Positions 30,085-38,713 of a stretch of 64,000 nucleotides of DNA are shown one piece after another. Below the pieces are notes generated by a model that saw nothing but the letters and a program-made list of their open reading frames with translations, had not been told where the DNA came from and did not search any database. The position numbers and the translations under genes are program-made. The stretch covers positions 186,001 through 250,000 of the forward strand of contig NZ_JANGEY010000005.1 in assembly GCF_024451105.1 (NCBI RefSeq). Direction: 5' to 3'. Each line of letters begins with the position of its first letter. Position 1 is the first letter of the stretch. The DNA is from Stutzerimonas stutzeri (GTDB lineage: Bacteria > Pseudomonadota > Gammaproteobacteria > Pseudomonadales > Pseudomonadaceae).

Positions 30085-31455
30085 ATGTTCGAGAATCTGA
30101 CCGACCGCCTCTCGCAGACGCTGCGCAACGTCACCGGACGCGCCAAGCTGACCGAGGACAACATCAAGGACACCCTGCGCGAGGTGCGCATGGCCCTGCT
30201 CGAGGCCGACGTGGCCTTGCCGGTGGTCAAGGACTTCGTCAACAAGGTCAAGGAGCGTGCGGTCGGCACCGAGGTGTCGAAGAGCCTGACTCCGGGACAG
30301 GCGTTCGTGAAGATCGTCCGCGCCGAGCTGGAAGCGCTGATGGGGGCGGCCAACGAGGATCTGGCGCTGAACGCGGCGCCGCCGGCGGTGATCCTGATGG
30401 CCGGCCTGCAGGGCGCGGGCAAGACCACCACGGTCGGCAAGCTGGCGCGCTTCCTCAAGGAGCGCAAGAAGAAGTCGGTGCTGGTGGTCTCGGCCGACGT
30501 CTATCGTCCGGCGGCTATCAAGCAGCTGGAAACCTTGGCGGGCGAGGTCGGCGTCACCTTCTTCCCCTCCGATCTGAGCCAGAGGCCGGTGGACATCGCC
30601 CGCGCGGCCATCGCCGAGGGCAAGCTGAAGTTCATCGACGTGGTGATCGTCGACACCGCCGGCCGTCTGCACGTCGACGCCGAGATGATGGAGGAGATCA
30701 AGCAGGTCCACGCCGCGATCAATCCGGTCGAGACCCTGTTCGTGGTCGACGCGATGACCGGTCAGGACGCCGCCAACACCGCCAAGGCGTTCAACGACGC
30801 CCTGCCGCTGACCGGCGTGGTGCTGACCAAGGTCGACGGCGACGCGCGTGGCGGCGCTGCGCTGTCGGTGCGCGCGATCACCGGCAAGCCGATCAAGTTC
30901 CTCGGCATGGGCGAGAAGAGCGAGGCGCTCGACCCGTTCCATCCGGACCGCGTGGCCTCGCGGATCCTCGGCATGGGCGACGTGCTCAGCCTGATCGAGC
31001 AGGCCGAGCAGACCATGGATCGCGAGAAGGCGGCCAAGCTCACCCAGAAGCTGAAGAAGGGCAAGGGCTTCGATCTCGAGGACTTCCGCGACCAGCTGCA
31101 GCAGATGAAGAACATGGGCGGTCTCGGCAGCCTGATGGACAAGCTGCCGATGCTCGGCGGGCTGAACCTCGGTCAGATGGGCAACGCCCAGCAGGCGGCG
31201 GAGAAGCAGTTCCGGCAGATGGAGGCGATCATCAACTCGATGACCCCCGCCGAGCGCCGCGATCCGGAAATGATCAGCGGCTCGCGCAAGCGCCGCATCG
31301 CCATGGGTTCCGGCACCCAGGTGCAGGACGTCGGTCGGCTGATCAAGCAGCACAAGCAGATGCAGAAGATGATGAAGAAGGTCACCGCCAAGGGCGGCAT
31401 GGCCAAGATGATGCGCGGCATGAGCGGCCTGATGGGCGGCATGCCGAAGATGTGA
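30085..31455 (+). CDS. ffh: Signal recognition particle protein Ffh
   Basis: The 456-residue GTPase binds signal sequences of nascent membrane proteins and 4.5S RNA and docks with FtsY. It has the N domain, the G domain with LQGAGKTTTVGKLARF (G1), DTAGRLH (G3) and TKVDGDARGG (G4), and the methionine-rich M domain (KQHKQMQKMMKKV, MMRGMSGLMGGMPKM at the end). The start MFENLTDRLSQTL follows AAAGGAAC. An upstream in-frame ATG was rejected because it lies before the TATAAT box. Confidence 0.98.
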   Translation: MFENLTDRLSQTLRNVTGRAKLTEDNIKDTLREVRMALLEADVALPVVKDFVNKVKERAVGTEVSKSLTPGQAFVKIVRAELEALMGAANEDLALNAAPPAVILMAGLQGAGKTTTVGKLARFLKERKKKSVLVVSADVYRPAAIKQLETLAGEVGVTFFPSDLSQRPVDIARAAIAEGKLKFIDVVIVDTAGRLHVDAEMMEEIKQVHAAINPVETLFVVDAMTGQDAANTAKAFNDALPLTGVVLTKVDGDARGGAALSVRAITGKPIKFLGMGEKSEALDPFHPDRVASRILGMGDVLSLIEQAEQTMDREKAAKLTQKLKKGKGFDLEDFRDQLQQMKNMGGLGSLMDKLPMLGGLNLGQMGNAQQAAEKQFRQMEAIINSMTPAERRDPEMISGSRKRRIAMGSGTQVQDVGRLIKQHKQMQKMMKKVTAKGGMAKMMRGMSGLMGGMPKM

Positions 31456-31578
31456 GGATCGATCGGCGGCGGCGCGCGAGCGTCGCTGACGGACGTAGCG
31501 CGCGGCCCAGGTCGTGCGCGAGATAGAGAGGACGACTCCGGGAACGGTGCCCGCCACGGCGAGCGCCGCAAAATGGCT

Positions 31579-31606
31579 TTGCATTTCTCCGGATAATCCT
31601 TAAAAT
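31579..31606 (+). promoter_or_regulatory. Promoter of the rpsP-rimM-trmD-rplS operon
   Basis: TTGCAT (31579-31584) and TAAAAT (31601-31606) lie 16 bp apart, 73 bp upstream of rpsP. The leader then forms a small hairpin (CGGCC...GGCCG). Confidence 0.65.
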
Positions 31607-31679
31607 GTGCGGCCTTTCGGGCCGTGGGCCCTAGTGTGCATACAGCTTTTGCAAGCACCTACTACAGGAACGAAGTTCA

Positions 31680-31928
31680 ATGGTAACCATCCGTCTTGCT
31701 CGTGGCGGCTCCAAGAAGCGCCCCTTCTACCACCTGACCGTGACCAACAGCCGCTCCGCCCGTGACGGCCGTTTCGTCGAGCGCATCGGTTTCTTCAATC
31801 CGGTCGCTGCTGGTGCCGAAGTGCGTCTCTCCGTGAACGCCGAGCGTGCCCAGTACTGGCTGAGCCAGGGCGCCCAGCCGTCCGAGCGCGTCGCTCAGCT
31901 GCTCAAGGAAGCGGCCGCCCAGGCCTGA
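31680..31928 (+). CDS. rpsP: 30S ribosomal protein S16
   Basis: The 82-residue protein has the S16 N-terminus [19 protein letters not shown] and the [10 protein letters not shown] signature. It is a small-subunit assembly protein. First gene of the rpsP-rimM-trmD-rplS operon, which is conserved in proteobacteria. GGAACGAAG upstream is the ribosome site. Confidence 0.98.
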   Translation: MVTIRLARGGSKKRPFYHLTVTNSRSARDGRFVERIGFFNPVAAGAEVRLSVNAERAQYWLSQGAQPSERVAQLLKEAAAQA

Positions 31929-31935
31929 GTCCTCG

Positions 31936-32475
31936 ATGATGCAAAACCTGCCGGCACCCGCCGAGGACCTGGTCGTTCTCGGCAAGATCGTCTCGGTGTA
32001 CGGCGTCCGCGGCGAGGTCAAGGTCTACTCCTATACCGACCCGCTGGACAACCTGCTGGACTATCGTCGCTGGACGCTCAGGCGTGACGGCGAGATTCGC
32101 CAGGTCGAACTGGCCAGTGGGCGCCTGCACAACAAGGTGCTGACCGCCAAGATCAAGGGGCTCGACGATCGCGAAGAGGCCCGCGGCTATGCCGGATTCC
32201 TCATCTGTGTACCGCGCAGCCAGCTGCCGGCGCTGGAAGAGGACGAGTACTACTGGTATCAGCTGGAAGGTCTCAAGGTCGTCAACCAGGACGGGCAACT
32301 GCTCGGAAAGGTCGACCACTTGCTGGAAACCGGCGCCAACGACGTGCTGGTGGTGAAGCCCTGTGCGGGCAGTCTGGACGATCGCGAGCGCCTGTTGCCC
32401 TATACGGAGCAGTGCGTGCAGAAGGTCGATCTGGCTGCCGGTGAGCTGCGGGTGGACTGGGATGCGGATTTCTGA
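31936..32475 (+). CDS. rimM: 16S rRNA processing/ribosome maturation factor RimM
   Basis: The 179-residue protein has the N-terminal LGKIVSVYGVRGEVKVYSYTD beta-barrel and the PRC-barrel with DEYYWYQLEGLKV. It binds S19 in the 30S head and assists late maturation. It is 7 bp downstream of rpsP. The first two codons are both ATG, so the start may be one codon later. Confidence 0.97.
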   Translation: MMQNLPAPAEDLVVLGKIVSVYGVRGEVKVYSYTDPLDNLLDYRRWTLRRDGEIRQVELASGRLHNKVLTAKIKGLDDREEARGYAGFLICVPRSQLPALEEDEYYWYQLEGLKVVNQDGQLLGKVDHLLETGANDVLVVKPCAGSLDDRERLLPYTEQCVQKVDLAAGELRVDWDADF

Positions 32476-32478
32476 CCC

Positions 32479-33222
32479 ATGCGGGTAGACGTCCTCAGCC
32501 TGTTCCCCGAGATGTTCGCCGCCATCGGCGAGTACGGCATCACCAGCCGCGCGGTGAAGCAGGGACTCCTGCAGCTGCAATGCTGGAATCCACGGGATTA
32601 CACCGAGGACCGCCACCAGACGGTGGACGACCGGCCCTTCGGCGGAGGCCCGGGGATGGTGATGAAGATAAAGCCGCTGGAGCGCGCCCTGGCCGATGCC
32701 AAGGCGGCCGCAGGCGGTGCGGCCAAGGTGATCTACCTGTCGCCGCAGGGGCGTCGTCTCGATCAGGCGGCGGTCCGCGAACTGGCGAACGAGGAGCGTC
32801 TGATCCTCATCGCCGGGCGTTACGAAGGCATCGACGAGCGTTTCATCGAGGCGCACGTGGATGAAGAATGGTCGATCGGCGATTACGTCCTGTCCGGCGG
32901 TGAGCTGCCGGCCATGGTGCTGATCGATGCGGTGACGCGGCTGCTTCCCGGAGCATTGGGGCACGCCGATTCCGCCGAGGAGGATTCGTTTACCGACGGC
33001 CTGCTCGACTGTCCGCACTACACCCGACCCGAGGTGTACGAGGGCAAAAGTGTTCCGCCGGTGCTGCTCAGCGGCAACCACGAACACATCCGGCGCTGGC
33101 GTTTGCAGCAATCCCTGGGGCGTACCTGGGAACGCCGAGCCGATCTTCTGGATAGTCGCTCGCTTTCTGGAGAAGAGAAAAAGCTGCTGGACGAATACAT
33201 CCGCCAGCGGAACGATAGTTAA
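32479..33222 (+). CDS. trmD: tRNA (guanine-N1)-methyltransferase
   Basis: The 247-residue SPOUT enzyme makes m1G37 in tRNAs reading CUN, CCN and CGG codons and so prevents frameshifting. It opens [13 protein letters not shown] and has [14 protein letters not shown]. Its trefoil-knot SAM site is [12 protein letters not shown] with [13 protein letters not shown] and [14 protein letters not shown]. It begins 4 bp after the rimM stop codon. Confidence 0.98.
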   Translation: MRVDVLSLFPEMFAAIGEYGITSRAVKQGLLQLQCWNPRDYTEDRHQTVDDRPFGGGPGMVMKIKPLERALADAKAAAGGAAKVIYLSPQGRRLDQAAVRELANEERLILIAGRYEGIDERFIEAHVDEEWSIGDYVLSGGELPAMVLIDAVTRLLPGALGHADSAEEDSFTDGLLDCPHYTRPEVYEGKSVPPVLLSGNHEHIRRWRLQQSLGRTWERRADLLDSRSLSGEEKKLLDEYIRQRNDS

Positions 33223-33263
33223 CGTATCGATGGCAAGTCGCAGACTTGTCTATGGAGCACAGC

Positions 33264-33614
33264 ATGACCAACAAGATCATTCAGCAACTCGAAGCTGAAC
33301 AGATGAACAAAGAGATCCCGGCGTTCGCCCCCGGCGACACCGTGATCGTGCAAGTGAAGGTGAAGGAAGGCGACCGTCAGCGTCTGCAGGCCTTCGAAGG
33401 CGTGGTGATCGGCAAGCGCAACCGCGGCCTGAACAGCGCCTTCACCGTGCGCAAGATCTCCAGCGGCTTCGGCGTCGAGCGTACCTTCCAGACCTACAGC
33501 CCGCTGGTCGACAGCATCACCGTCAAGCGCCGCGGCGACGTGCGCAAGGCCAAGCTGTACTACCTGCGCGAGCTGTCCGGCAAGGCCGCCCGCATCAAGG
33601 AGAAGCTGGTCTGA
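33264..33614 (+). CDS. rplS: 50S ribosomal protein L19
   Basis: The 116-residue protein has [14 protein letters not shown], the conserved [20 protein letters not shown] block and [18 protein letters not shown]19 lies at the interface of the two ribosomal subunits. The start at 33264 was preferred to an ATG six codons upstream because it gives the family N-terminus. It ends the operon, with a strong terminator after it. Confidence 0.98.
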   Translation: MTNKIIQQLEAEQMNKEIPAFAPGDTVIVQVKVKEGDRQRLQAFEGVVIGKRNRGLNSAFTVRKISSGFGVERTFQTYSPLVDSITVKRRGDVRKAKLYYLRELSGKAARIKEKLV

Positions 33615-33634
33615 GACCCGCTTCCCTGGACAAG

Positions 33635-33659
33635 AAAAGCAGCTTCGGCTGCTTTTTTT
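33635..33659 (+). terminator. rplS operon terminator
   Basis: AAAAGCAGC (33635-33643) and GCTGCTTTT (33648-33656) enclose a TTCG tetraloop, and the stem runs into a seven-T tract. Confidence 0.92.
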
Positions 33660-33738
33660 GTGCCCGGCGATTCGCCGGCCTGGCCGAGCCGCCGGGCGCC
33701 GTGCCAGACTGGTAAGCCGCCGTCCTGTCGATCCGTCC

Positions 33739-34635
33739 ATGTCCGAGCACGCCCATCCCCTGATCGACCGCTTCCTCGAGACTCTCTGGCTGGAGAAGGG
33801 CCTGTCCCGGCACACCCGCGAGGCTTACGGCAGCGATCTGGCGCTGTTCCGCGAGTGGCTGGTGGCGCGCGGCTTCGACCTCGAGCGGGTCGACTGCGAG
33901 CTGATCCGCGAGCATCTCGGCTGGCGACTGGAACGCGGCTACCATGCGCGCTCGACGGCGCGGCTGATGTCCTGTCTGCGTGGCTTCTATCGCTTCTGTG
34001 AGCTCCACGGGCATGTCGCCGAGGATCCGACCCTGCGGGTGGCGCTGCCGCGCCAGGCGCGCGCCGTGCCGCACAGCCTCGACGAGGCCGCGGTCGAGGC
34101 CCTGCTCGCTGCGCCGCCGCTGGACGACGCCCTTGGCCTGCGCGACCGCGCGATGCTCGAAGTGCTCTACGCCTGCGGGTTGCGGGTCAGCGAGCTGGTG
34201 GCGTTGACCCTGGAGCAGATCGACTTGCGCCAGGGGCTGGTGCGGGTGCCGGGCGCGGGGCGGCGCGAGCGCCTGGTGCCACTCGGCGAGGAGGCCTGCG
34301 ACTGGTTGCTGCGCTACCTGCGCCAAGCGCGCGGCGAACTGCTGCTCGGCCGCCCCAGCGACGTGCTGTTCCCCAGTCTGCGCGGCGAGCGGATGACCCG
34401 GCAGACCTTCTGGCACCGCATCAAGCTGCACGCGCGCAACGCCGGCATCGATCGGCCGCTGTCGCCGGCCACCCTGCGCCACGCCTTCGCCACCCACCTG
34501 CTCAACCATGGCGCGGACCTGCGCGCGGTGCAGATGCTGCTCGGCCATCGTGACCTGTCGACCACGCAGATCTACGTGCGGATCGCCCGTGCGCGCCTGG
34601 CGGCGCTGCCCGCCGCCGCCGACCTGCCCGACTGA
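33739..34635 (+). CDS. xerD: XerD-type tyrosine recombinase with altered active site
   Basis: The 298-residue protein aligns along its whole length with XerD, which with XerC resolves chromosome dimers at dif under FtsK control. The SAM-like N-terminal domain (IDRFLETLWLEKGLSRHTREAY) and the catalytic domain are present. Catalytic R149 (ACGLRVSELV), R247, H270 (LLGHRD) and nucleophile Y279 (STTQIYV) are kept. Two residues are not. The beta-hairpin lysine (K172 in E. coli, GKGNKER) is Ala173 in PGAGRRER, and the first histidine of HxxR (H244 in E. coli, SPHVLR) is Ala244 in SPATLR. These are substitutions, not frameshift effects. The gene keeps the xerD-dsbC-hom order of other pseudomonads. 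Its catalytic ability is uncertain. Confidence 0.9.
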   Translation: MSEHAHPLIDRFLETLWLEKGLSRHTREAYGSDLALFREWLVARGFDLERVDCELIREHLGWRLERGYHARSTARLMSCLRGFYRFCELHGHVAEDPTLRVALPRQARAVPHSLDEAAVEALLAAPPLDDALGLRDRAMLEVLYACGLRVSELVALTLEQIDLRQGLVRVPGAGRRERLVPLGEEACDWLLRYLRQARGELLLGRPSDVLFPSLRGERMTRQTFWHRIKLHARNAGIDRPLSPATLRHAFATHLLNHGADLRAVQMLLGHRDLSTTQIYVRIARARLAALPAAADLPD

Positions 34636-34728
34636 TCGTCGCTGCTGTGCGCCGCTGCCGCGGATGCCGCGAGCGGCTGTGGTAGGCTTGGCCGATACAT
34701 CACCGCATTCGCGTCTCAAGGAGTCTTC

Positions 34729-35463
34729 ATGCGTCTGTCCCGTATCCTCGCTGTCGCCGGTCTCGGCCTGGCCAGCGCCATCGCCCAGGCCGCCGACCCG
34801 GATCAGACGATCCGCCAGGCCCTCAAGTCGCTGCAGCCGGACCTGCCGATCGAGGCGATCGGCGAGAGCCCGATGCCCGGCCTCTATCAGGTCCAGCTCA
34901 AGGGCGGTCGCCTGCTCTACACCAGCGCCGATGCGCAGTTCGTCCTGCAGGGTTTCCTGTTCCAGGTCAAGGACGGCAAGACCGTCAACCTCACCGAGCA
35001 GGCCGAGAGCCGCGCGGTGGCCAAGGAGATCAACGCCATTCCGGTCAGCGAGATGGTGGTGTTCCCGGCCGACGCCAAGGCGGCGAAGAAGACCCACATC
35101 ACCGTGTTCACCGATACCGATTGCGGCTACTGCCAGAAACTGCACAGCGAGGTGCCGGAGCTCAACCGTCGTGGCGTCGAGGTGCGCTACGTCGCCTTCC
35201 CGCGCCAGGGCGTCGGCAGCCACGGCTACAACACCCTGGTCAGCGTGTGGTGCGCCAAGGACAGCCGCGAGGCGATGAACCTGGCCAAGAGCCGCCAGGA
35301 GGTGCCCAAGGCCGAGTGCGACAATCCGGTGACCAGGCAGTACGCACTGGGCCAGATGATCGGCGTGCAGGGTACCCCGGCCATCGTGCTGGCCAATGGC
35401 CAGATGATCCCCGGCTACCAGCCGGCGCCGCAACTGGCCGAGGCGGCCCTCGCGGCGCAGTGA
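34729..35463 (+). CDS. dsbC: Thiol:disulfide interchange protein DsbC
   Basis: The 244-residue periplasmic disulfide isomerase has a signal peptide ending AIAQA (cleavage near residue 21). An N-terminal dimerisation domain precedes a thioredoxin-like domain with active site CGYC (C132, C135). A second cysteine pair, in VWCAKD and KAECDNP, matches the structural disulfide of E. coli DsbC. The cis-proline loop is GVQGTPAIVLANG. It shuffles incorrect disulfides and is kept reduced by DsbD. It lies between xerD and hom. Confidence 0.95.
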   Translation: MRLSRILAVAGLGLASAIAQAADPDQTIRQALKSLQPDLPIEAIGESPMPGLYQVQLKGGRLLYTSADAQFVLQGFLFQVKDGKTVNLTEQAESRAVAKEINAIPVSEMVVFPADAKAAKKTHITVFTDTDCGYCQKLHSEVPELNRRGVEVRYVAFPRQGVGSHGYNTLVSVWCAKDSREAMNLAKSRQEVPKAECDNPVTRQYALGQMIGVQGTPAIVLANGQMIPGYQPAPQLAEAALAAQ

Positions 35464-35523
35464 TCGGCGTCTCTGGCGGATTGACTAACAATCCACCAGT
35501 TCGTAATGTGCGGATCTTTTCAT

Positions 35524-35542
35524 CGGCCGGGCTTCCCGGCCG
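35524..35542 (+). terminator. Hairpin between dsbC and hom
   Basis: CGGCCGGG (35524-35531) and CCCGGCCG (35535-35542) pair perfectly around CTT and are followed by TTCTG. It lies 30 bp before the hom start codon, so it may terminate dsbC transcripts or affect hom expression. Confidence 0.45.
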
Positions 35543-35571
35543 TTCTGCGTAGTGAAGATGGGGAACTGAGC

Positions 35572-36876
35572 GTGAAACCGGTGAAAGTAGGTATCTGTGG
35601 GTTGGGAACCGTCGGTGGCGGTACCTTCAATGTGCTCAAACGCAATGCCGAGGAGATCGCCCGCCGTGCCGGGCGCGGCATCGAAGTGGCGCAGATCGCC
35701 GCGCGTGACGCCAACCCGCAATGCGATACCACCGGTACCCCCATCACCGGTGACGTGTTCGAGGTGGCCAGCAACCCGGAAATCGACATCGTCATCGAGC
35801 TGATCGGCGGCTACACCGTGGCCCGCGAGCTGGTGCTCAAGGCCATCGACAACGGCAAGCACGTGGTCACCGCCAACAAGGCGCTGATCGCCGTGCACGG
35901 CAACGAGATCTTCGCCAAGGCCCGCGAGAAGGGCGTCATCGTCGCCTTCGAAGCGGCCGTGGCCGGCGGCATCCCGGTGATCAAGGCGATCCGCGAGGGC
36001 CTGGCCGGCAACCGCATCAACTGGCTGGCCGGGATCATCAACGGCACCGGCAACTTCATCCTCACCGAGATGCGCGAGAAGGGCCGCGCCTTCGAGGACG
36101 TGCTCAAGGAGGCCCAGGCGCTGGGCTACGCCGAGGCCGACCCGACCTTCGACGTCGAGGGCATCGATGCCGCGCACAAGCTGACCATCCTCGCTTCCAT
36201 CGCCTTCGGCATCCCGCTGCAGTTCGACAAGGCCTACACCGAGGGCATCACCGCGCTGACCACCGCCGACGTCAACTACGCCGAGGCGCTGGGCTACCGC
36301 ATCAAGCACCTGGGCGTGGCGCGGCGCACCGAGGCCGGCATCGAGCTGCGCGTGCACCCGACCCTGATCCCCGCCGACCGGCTGATCGCCAACGTCAACG
36401 GCGTGATGAACGCGGTGATGGTCAACGGCGACGCGGTCGGCAGCACCCTGTACTACGGCGCCGGCGCCGGCATGGAGCCGACCGCCTCGGCGGTGGTGGC
36501 CGACGTGGTCGACGTGGTCCGCGCGCTGACCACCGATCCGCACAACCGTGTACCGCACCTGGCGTTCCAGCCGGATGCGCTGTCCGACCACCCGATCCTG
36601 CCGATCGAGGCCTGCGAAAGCGCCTACTACCTGCGCATCCAGGCCCAGGACCATCCGGGCGTGCTGGCCCAGGTGGCGAGCATCCTCTCCGCGCGCGGCA
36701 TCAACATCGAGTCGATCATGCAGAAGGAAGCCGAGGCCCACGACGGCCTGGTGCCGATGATCCTGGTCACCCACCGCGTGCGCGAGGCGCAGATCGACGA
36801 CGCCATCGCCGCCCTGGAAGCGCTGGAAGGGGTGGAAGGCAAGGTCGTGCGCATCCGCGTCGAGTCGCTCAACTAA
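35572..36876 (+). CDS. hom: Homoserine dehydrogenase
   Basis: The 434-residue enzyme reduces aspartate semialdehyde to homoserine, the branch to threonine and methionine. The NAD(P)-binding motif is VGICGLGTVGGGTFNVL, the catalytic region has GIINGTGNFILTEM and YAEADPTFDVEGIDAAHK, and a C-terminal ACT domain (YYLRIQAQDHPGVLAQVAS) suggests threonine feedback. The GTG start at 35572 was chosen because it gives the usual N-terminus and length. Longer forms would include the upstream hairpin. It is followed 53 bp later by thrC. Confidence 0.96.
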   Translation: MKPVKVGICGLGTVGGGTFNVLKRNAEEIARRAGRGIEVAQIAARDANPQCDTTGTPITGDVFEVASNPEIDIVIELIGGYTVARELVLKAIDNGKHVVTANKALIAVHGNEIFAKAREKGVIVAFEAAVAGGIPVIKAIREGLAGNRINWLAGIINGTGNFILTEMREKGRAFEDVLKEAQALGYAEADPTFDVEGIDAAHKLTILASIAFGIPLQFDKAYTEGITALTTADVNYAEALGYRIKHLGVARRTEAGIELRVHPTLIPADRLIANVNGVMNAVMVNGDAVGSTLYYGAGAGMEPTASAVVADVVDVVRALTTDPHNRVPHLAFQPDALSDHPILPIEACESAYYLRIQAQDHPGVLAQVASILSARGINIESIMQKEAEAHDGLVPMILVTHRVREAQIDDAIAALEALEGVEGKVVRIRVESLN

Positions 36877-36929
36877 TTCCGTCAGCGGCCGCCGGCCCGG
36901 CCGGCGGCCCGAAGCAAAGGTTTGTACCC

Positions 36930-38339
36930 ATGCGCTATATCAGTACCCGCGGTCAGGCCCCGGCCCTCAACTTCGAAGACGTGCTGCTCGCCGGCCTGGC
37001 CAGCGACGGCGGCCTCTACGTGCCGGAAAACCTGCCGCGCTTCACCGTCGAGGAGATCGCCTCCTGGGCTGGCCTGCCGTACCACGAGCTGGCCTTCCGG
37101 GTGATGCGCCCGTTCGTCGCCGGCTCCATCGAGGACGCCGACTTCAAGCGGATTCTCGAAGAGACCTACGGCGTGTTCGCCCACAAGGCGGTCGCTCCGC
37201 TGACCCAGCTGGGCGCCAACGAATGGGTGCTCGAGCTGTTCCAGGGGCCGACCCTGGCGTTCAAGGACTTCGCCCTGCAGCTGCTCGGCCGCCTGCTCGA
37301 CCACGTGCTGACCAAGCGCGGCGAACGCGTGGTGATCATGGGCGCCACCTCCGGCGATACCGGCTCGGCGGCCATCGAAGGCTGCAAGGCCTGCGAGAAC
37401 GTCGACATCTTCATCATGCACCCGCACAACCGCGTGTCCGAGGTGCAGCGCCGGCAGATGACCACCATCCTCGGCGAGAACATCCACAACATCGCCATCG
37501 AAGGCAACTTCGACGACTGCCAGGAGATGGTCAAGGCCAGCTTCGCCGACCAGGGCTTCCTCAAGGGCACCCGCCTGGTGGCGGTCAACTCGATCAACTG
37601 GGCGCGGATCATGGCCCAGATCGTCTACTACTTCCACGCCGCCCTGCAGCTCGGCGCGCCGCACCGCTCGGTGGCCTTCTCGGTGCCGACCGGCAACTTC
37701 GGCGACATCTTCGCCGGCTACCTGGCGCGCAACATGGGCCTGCCGGTCAACCAGCTGATCGTCGCCACCAACCGCAACGACATCCTGCACCGCTTCATGT
37801 CCGGCAACCGCTACGACAAGGACACCCTGCACCCGTCGCTGTCGCCGTCGATGGACATCATGGTTTCCTCCAACTTCGAGCGCCTGCTGTTCGACCTGCA
37901 CGGCCGCAACGGCGCCGCCGTCAGCGCGCTGATGGACGAGTTCAAGGCCACCGGCAAGCTGTCGGTGGAGGACGACCGCTGGACCGAGGCGCGTCGTCTG
38001 TTCGACTCGCTGGCGGTGGACGACCAGGACACCTGCGCGACCATCGCCGCAGTGCACGCCGAGACCGGCTACCTGCTCGACCCGCACACCGCGATCGGCG
38101 TCAGGGCCGCCCGCGAGTGCCGGCGCAGCCTGGCGCTGCCGATGGTGGTGCTCGGTACCGCCCATCCGGTCAAGTTCCCGGAAGCGGTGGAGAAGGCCGG
38201 TATCGGTGCCGCTCCGCAGCTGCCGGCGCACCTGGCCGACCTGTTCCAGCGCGAGGAACGCTGCAGCGTGCTGCCCAACGACCTGAAGGCGGTGCAGCAG
38301 TTCGTCAGCCAGCACGGCAACCGCGGCAAGCCGTTGTAA
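36930..38339 (+). CDS. thrC: Threonine synthase
   Basis: The 469-residue PLP enzyme converts O-phosphohomoserine to threonine. It has the N-terminal MRYISTRGQAP of the longer (type II) threonine synthases, PLP lysine K112 in LAFKDFALQ, and the cofactor phosphate loop in GATSGDTGSAA. It probably shares a transcript with hom. A good terminator follows. Confidence 0.97.
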   Translation: MRYISTRGQAPALNFEDVLLAGLASDGGLYVPENLPRFTVEEIASWAGLPYHELAFRVMRPFVAGSIEDADFKRILEETYGVFAHKAVAPLTQLGANEWVLELFQGPTLAFKDFALQLLGRLLDHVLTKRGERVVIMGATSGDTGSAAIEGCKACENVDIFIMHPHNRVSEVQRRQMTTILGENIHNIAIEGNFDDCQEMVKASFADQGFLKGTRLVAVNSINWARIMAQIVYYFHAALQLGAPHRSVAFSVPTGNFGDIFAGYLARNMGLPVNQLIVATNRNDILHRFMSGNRYDKDTLHPSLSPSMDIMVSSNFERLLFDLHGRNGAAVSALMDEFKATGKLSVEDDRWTEARRLFDSLAVDDQDTCATIAAVHAETGYLLDPHTAIGVRAARECRRSLALPMVVLGTAHPVKFPEAVEKAGIGAAPQLPAHLADLFQREERCSVLPNDLKAVQQFVSQHGNRGKPL

Positions 38340-38360
38340 GCCCTGCCTGCAGACGATCGA

Positions 38361-38399
38361 CGAAGGGGCCGGTGGCGCGAGCGACCGGCCCCTTCGTTT
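38361..38399 (+). terminator. thrC terminator
   Basis: CGAAGGGGCCGGT (38361-38373) pairs perfectly with ACCGGCCCCTTCG (38384-38396) around a 10-base loop, followed by TTTAT. Confidence 0.8.
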
Positions 38400-38530
38400 A
38401 TGCGCGGAGAAAAGCACCGCCGGCGGCGCACCTGTGCAGCGGCACGGCGCTGCTGAGGCAGTCTGCCGCAGGTGGCGGGCAGGCGCTTCGCGGAGCCCGT
38501 GCTAATAGCTAATCCTTTGAAAATCAAGCA

Positions 38531-38642
38531 CAAAAAATGCTGAGCAAAAAATGATCAATCTGTCTGCAGGCCCTGCGCCGCCCGGCGCGGGACGATCTGT
38601 CCGGACCTTGTCCACCCAGTTATCCACAGCAATTGTGGATTG
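38531..38642. promoter_or_regulatory. Cluster of DnaA-box-like sequences beside an AT-rich repeat
   Basis: A perfect DnaA-box consensus TTATCCACA lies at 38620-38628. TTGTCCACC (38608-38616, 7 of 9) lies upstream and the inverted TGTGGATTG (38634-38642, 7 of 9) downstream. ATCCACA-GCAAT-TGTGGAT is also a perfect inverted repeat. The direct repeat CAAAAAATG occurs at 38531-38539 and 38545-38553 in the AT-rich patch. DnaA binding is inferred only. Confidence 0.45.
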
Positions 38643-38713
38643 AACACGGGCTCCCGACGCGGGCGTCGCGGTCGGGCCGTTATACTCGAGAGCATCGACC
38701 AGGGAGTCCATTC

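Larger units (their letters stand above)
38340..38713. other. Intergenic stretch between thrC and rmuC: terminator, AT-rich patch, DnaA-like boxes
   Basis: No gene is visible in these 374 bases. In order they hold the thrC terminator (38361-38399), an AT-rich patch (about 38503-38562) that stands out in this GC-rich window, a cluster of DnaA-box-like 9-mers (38608-38642), and a TATACT element at 38681-38686 which may be the -10 box of rmuC. The stretch also marks the end of the conserved block that runs from xseA to thrC. Confidence 0.6.

Noticed and set aside
38500-38713. The chromosomal origin of replication
   Set aside because: The flanking genes are not those of a pseudomonad oriC (dnaA, rpmH, gidA), only one perfect DnaA box is present, and the AT-rich patch is short. 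It is kept only as a DnaA-box cluster.
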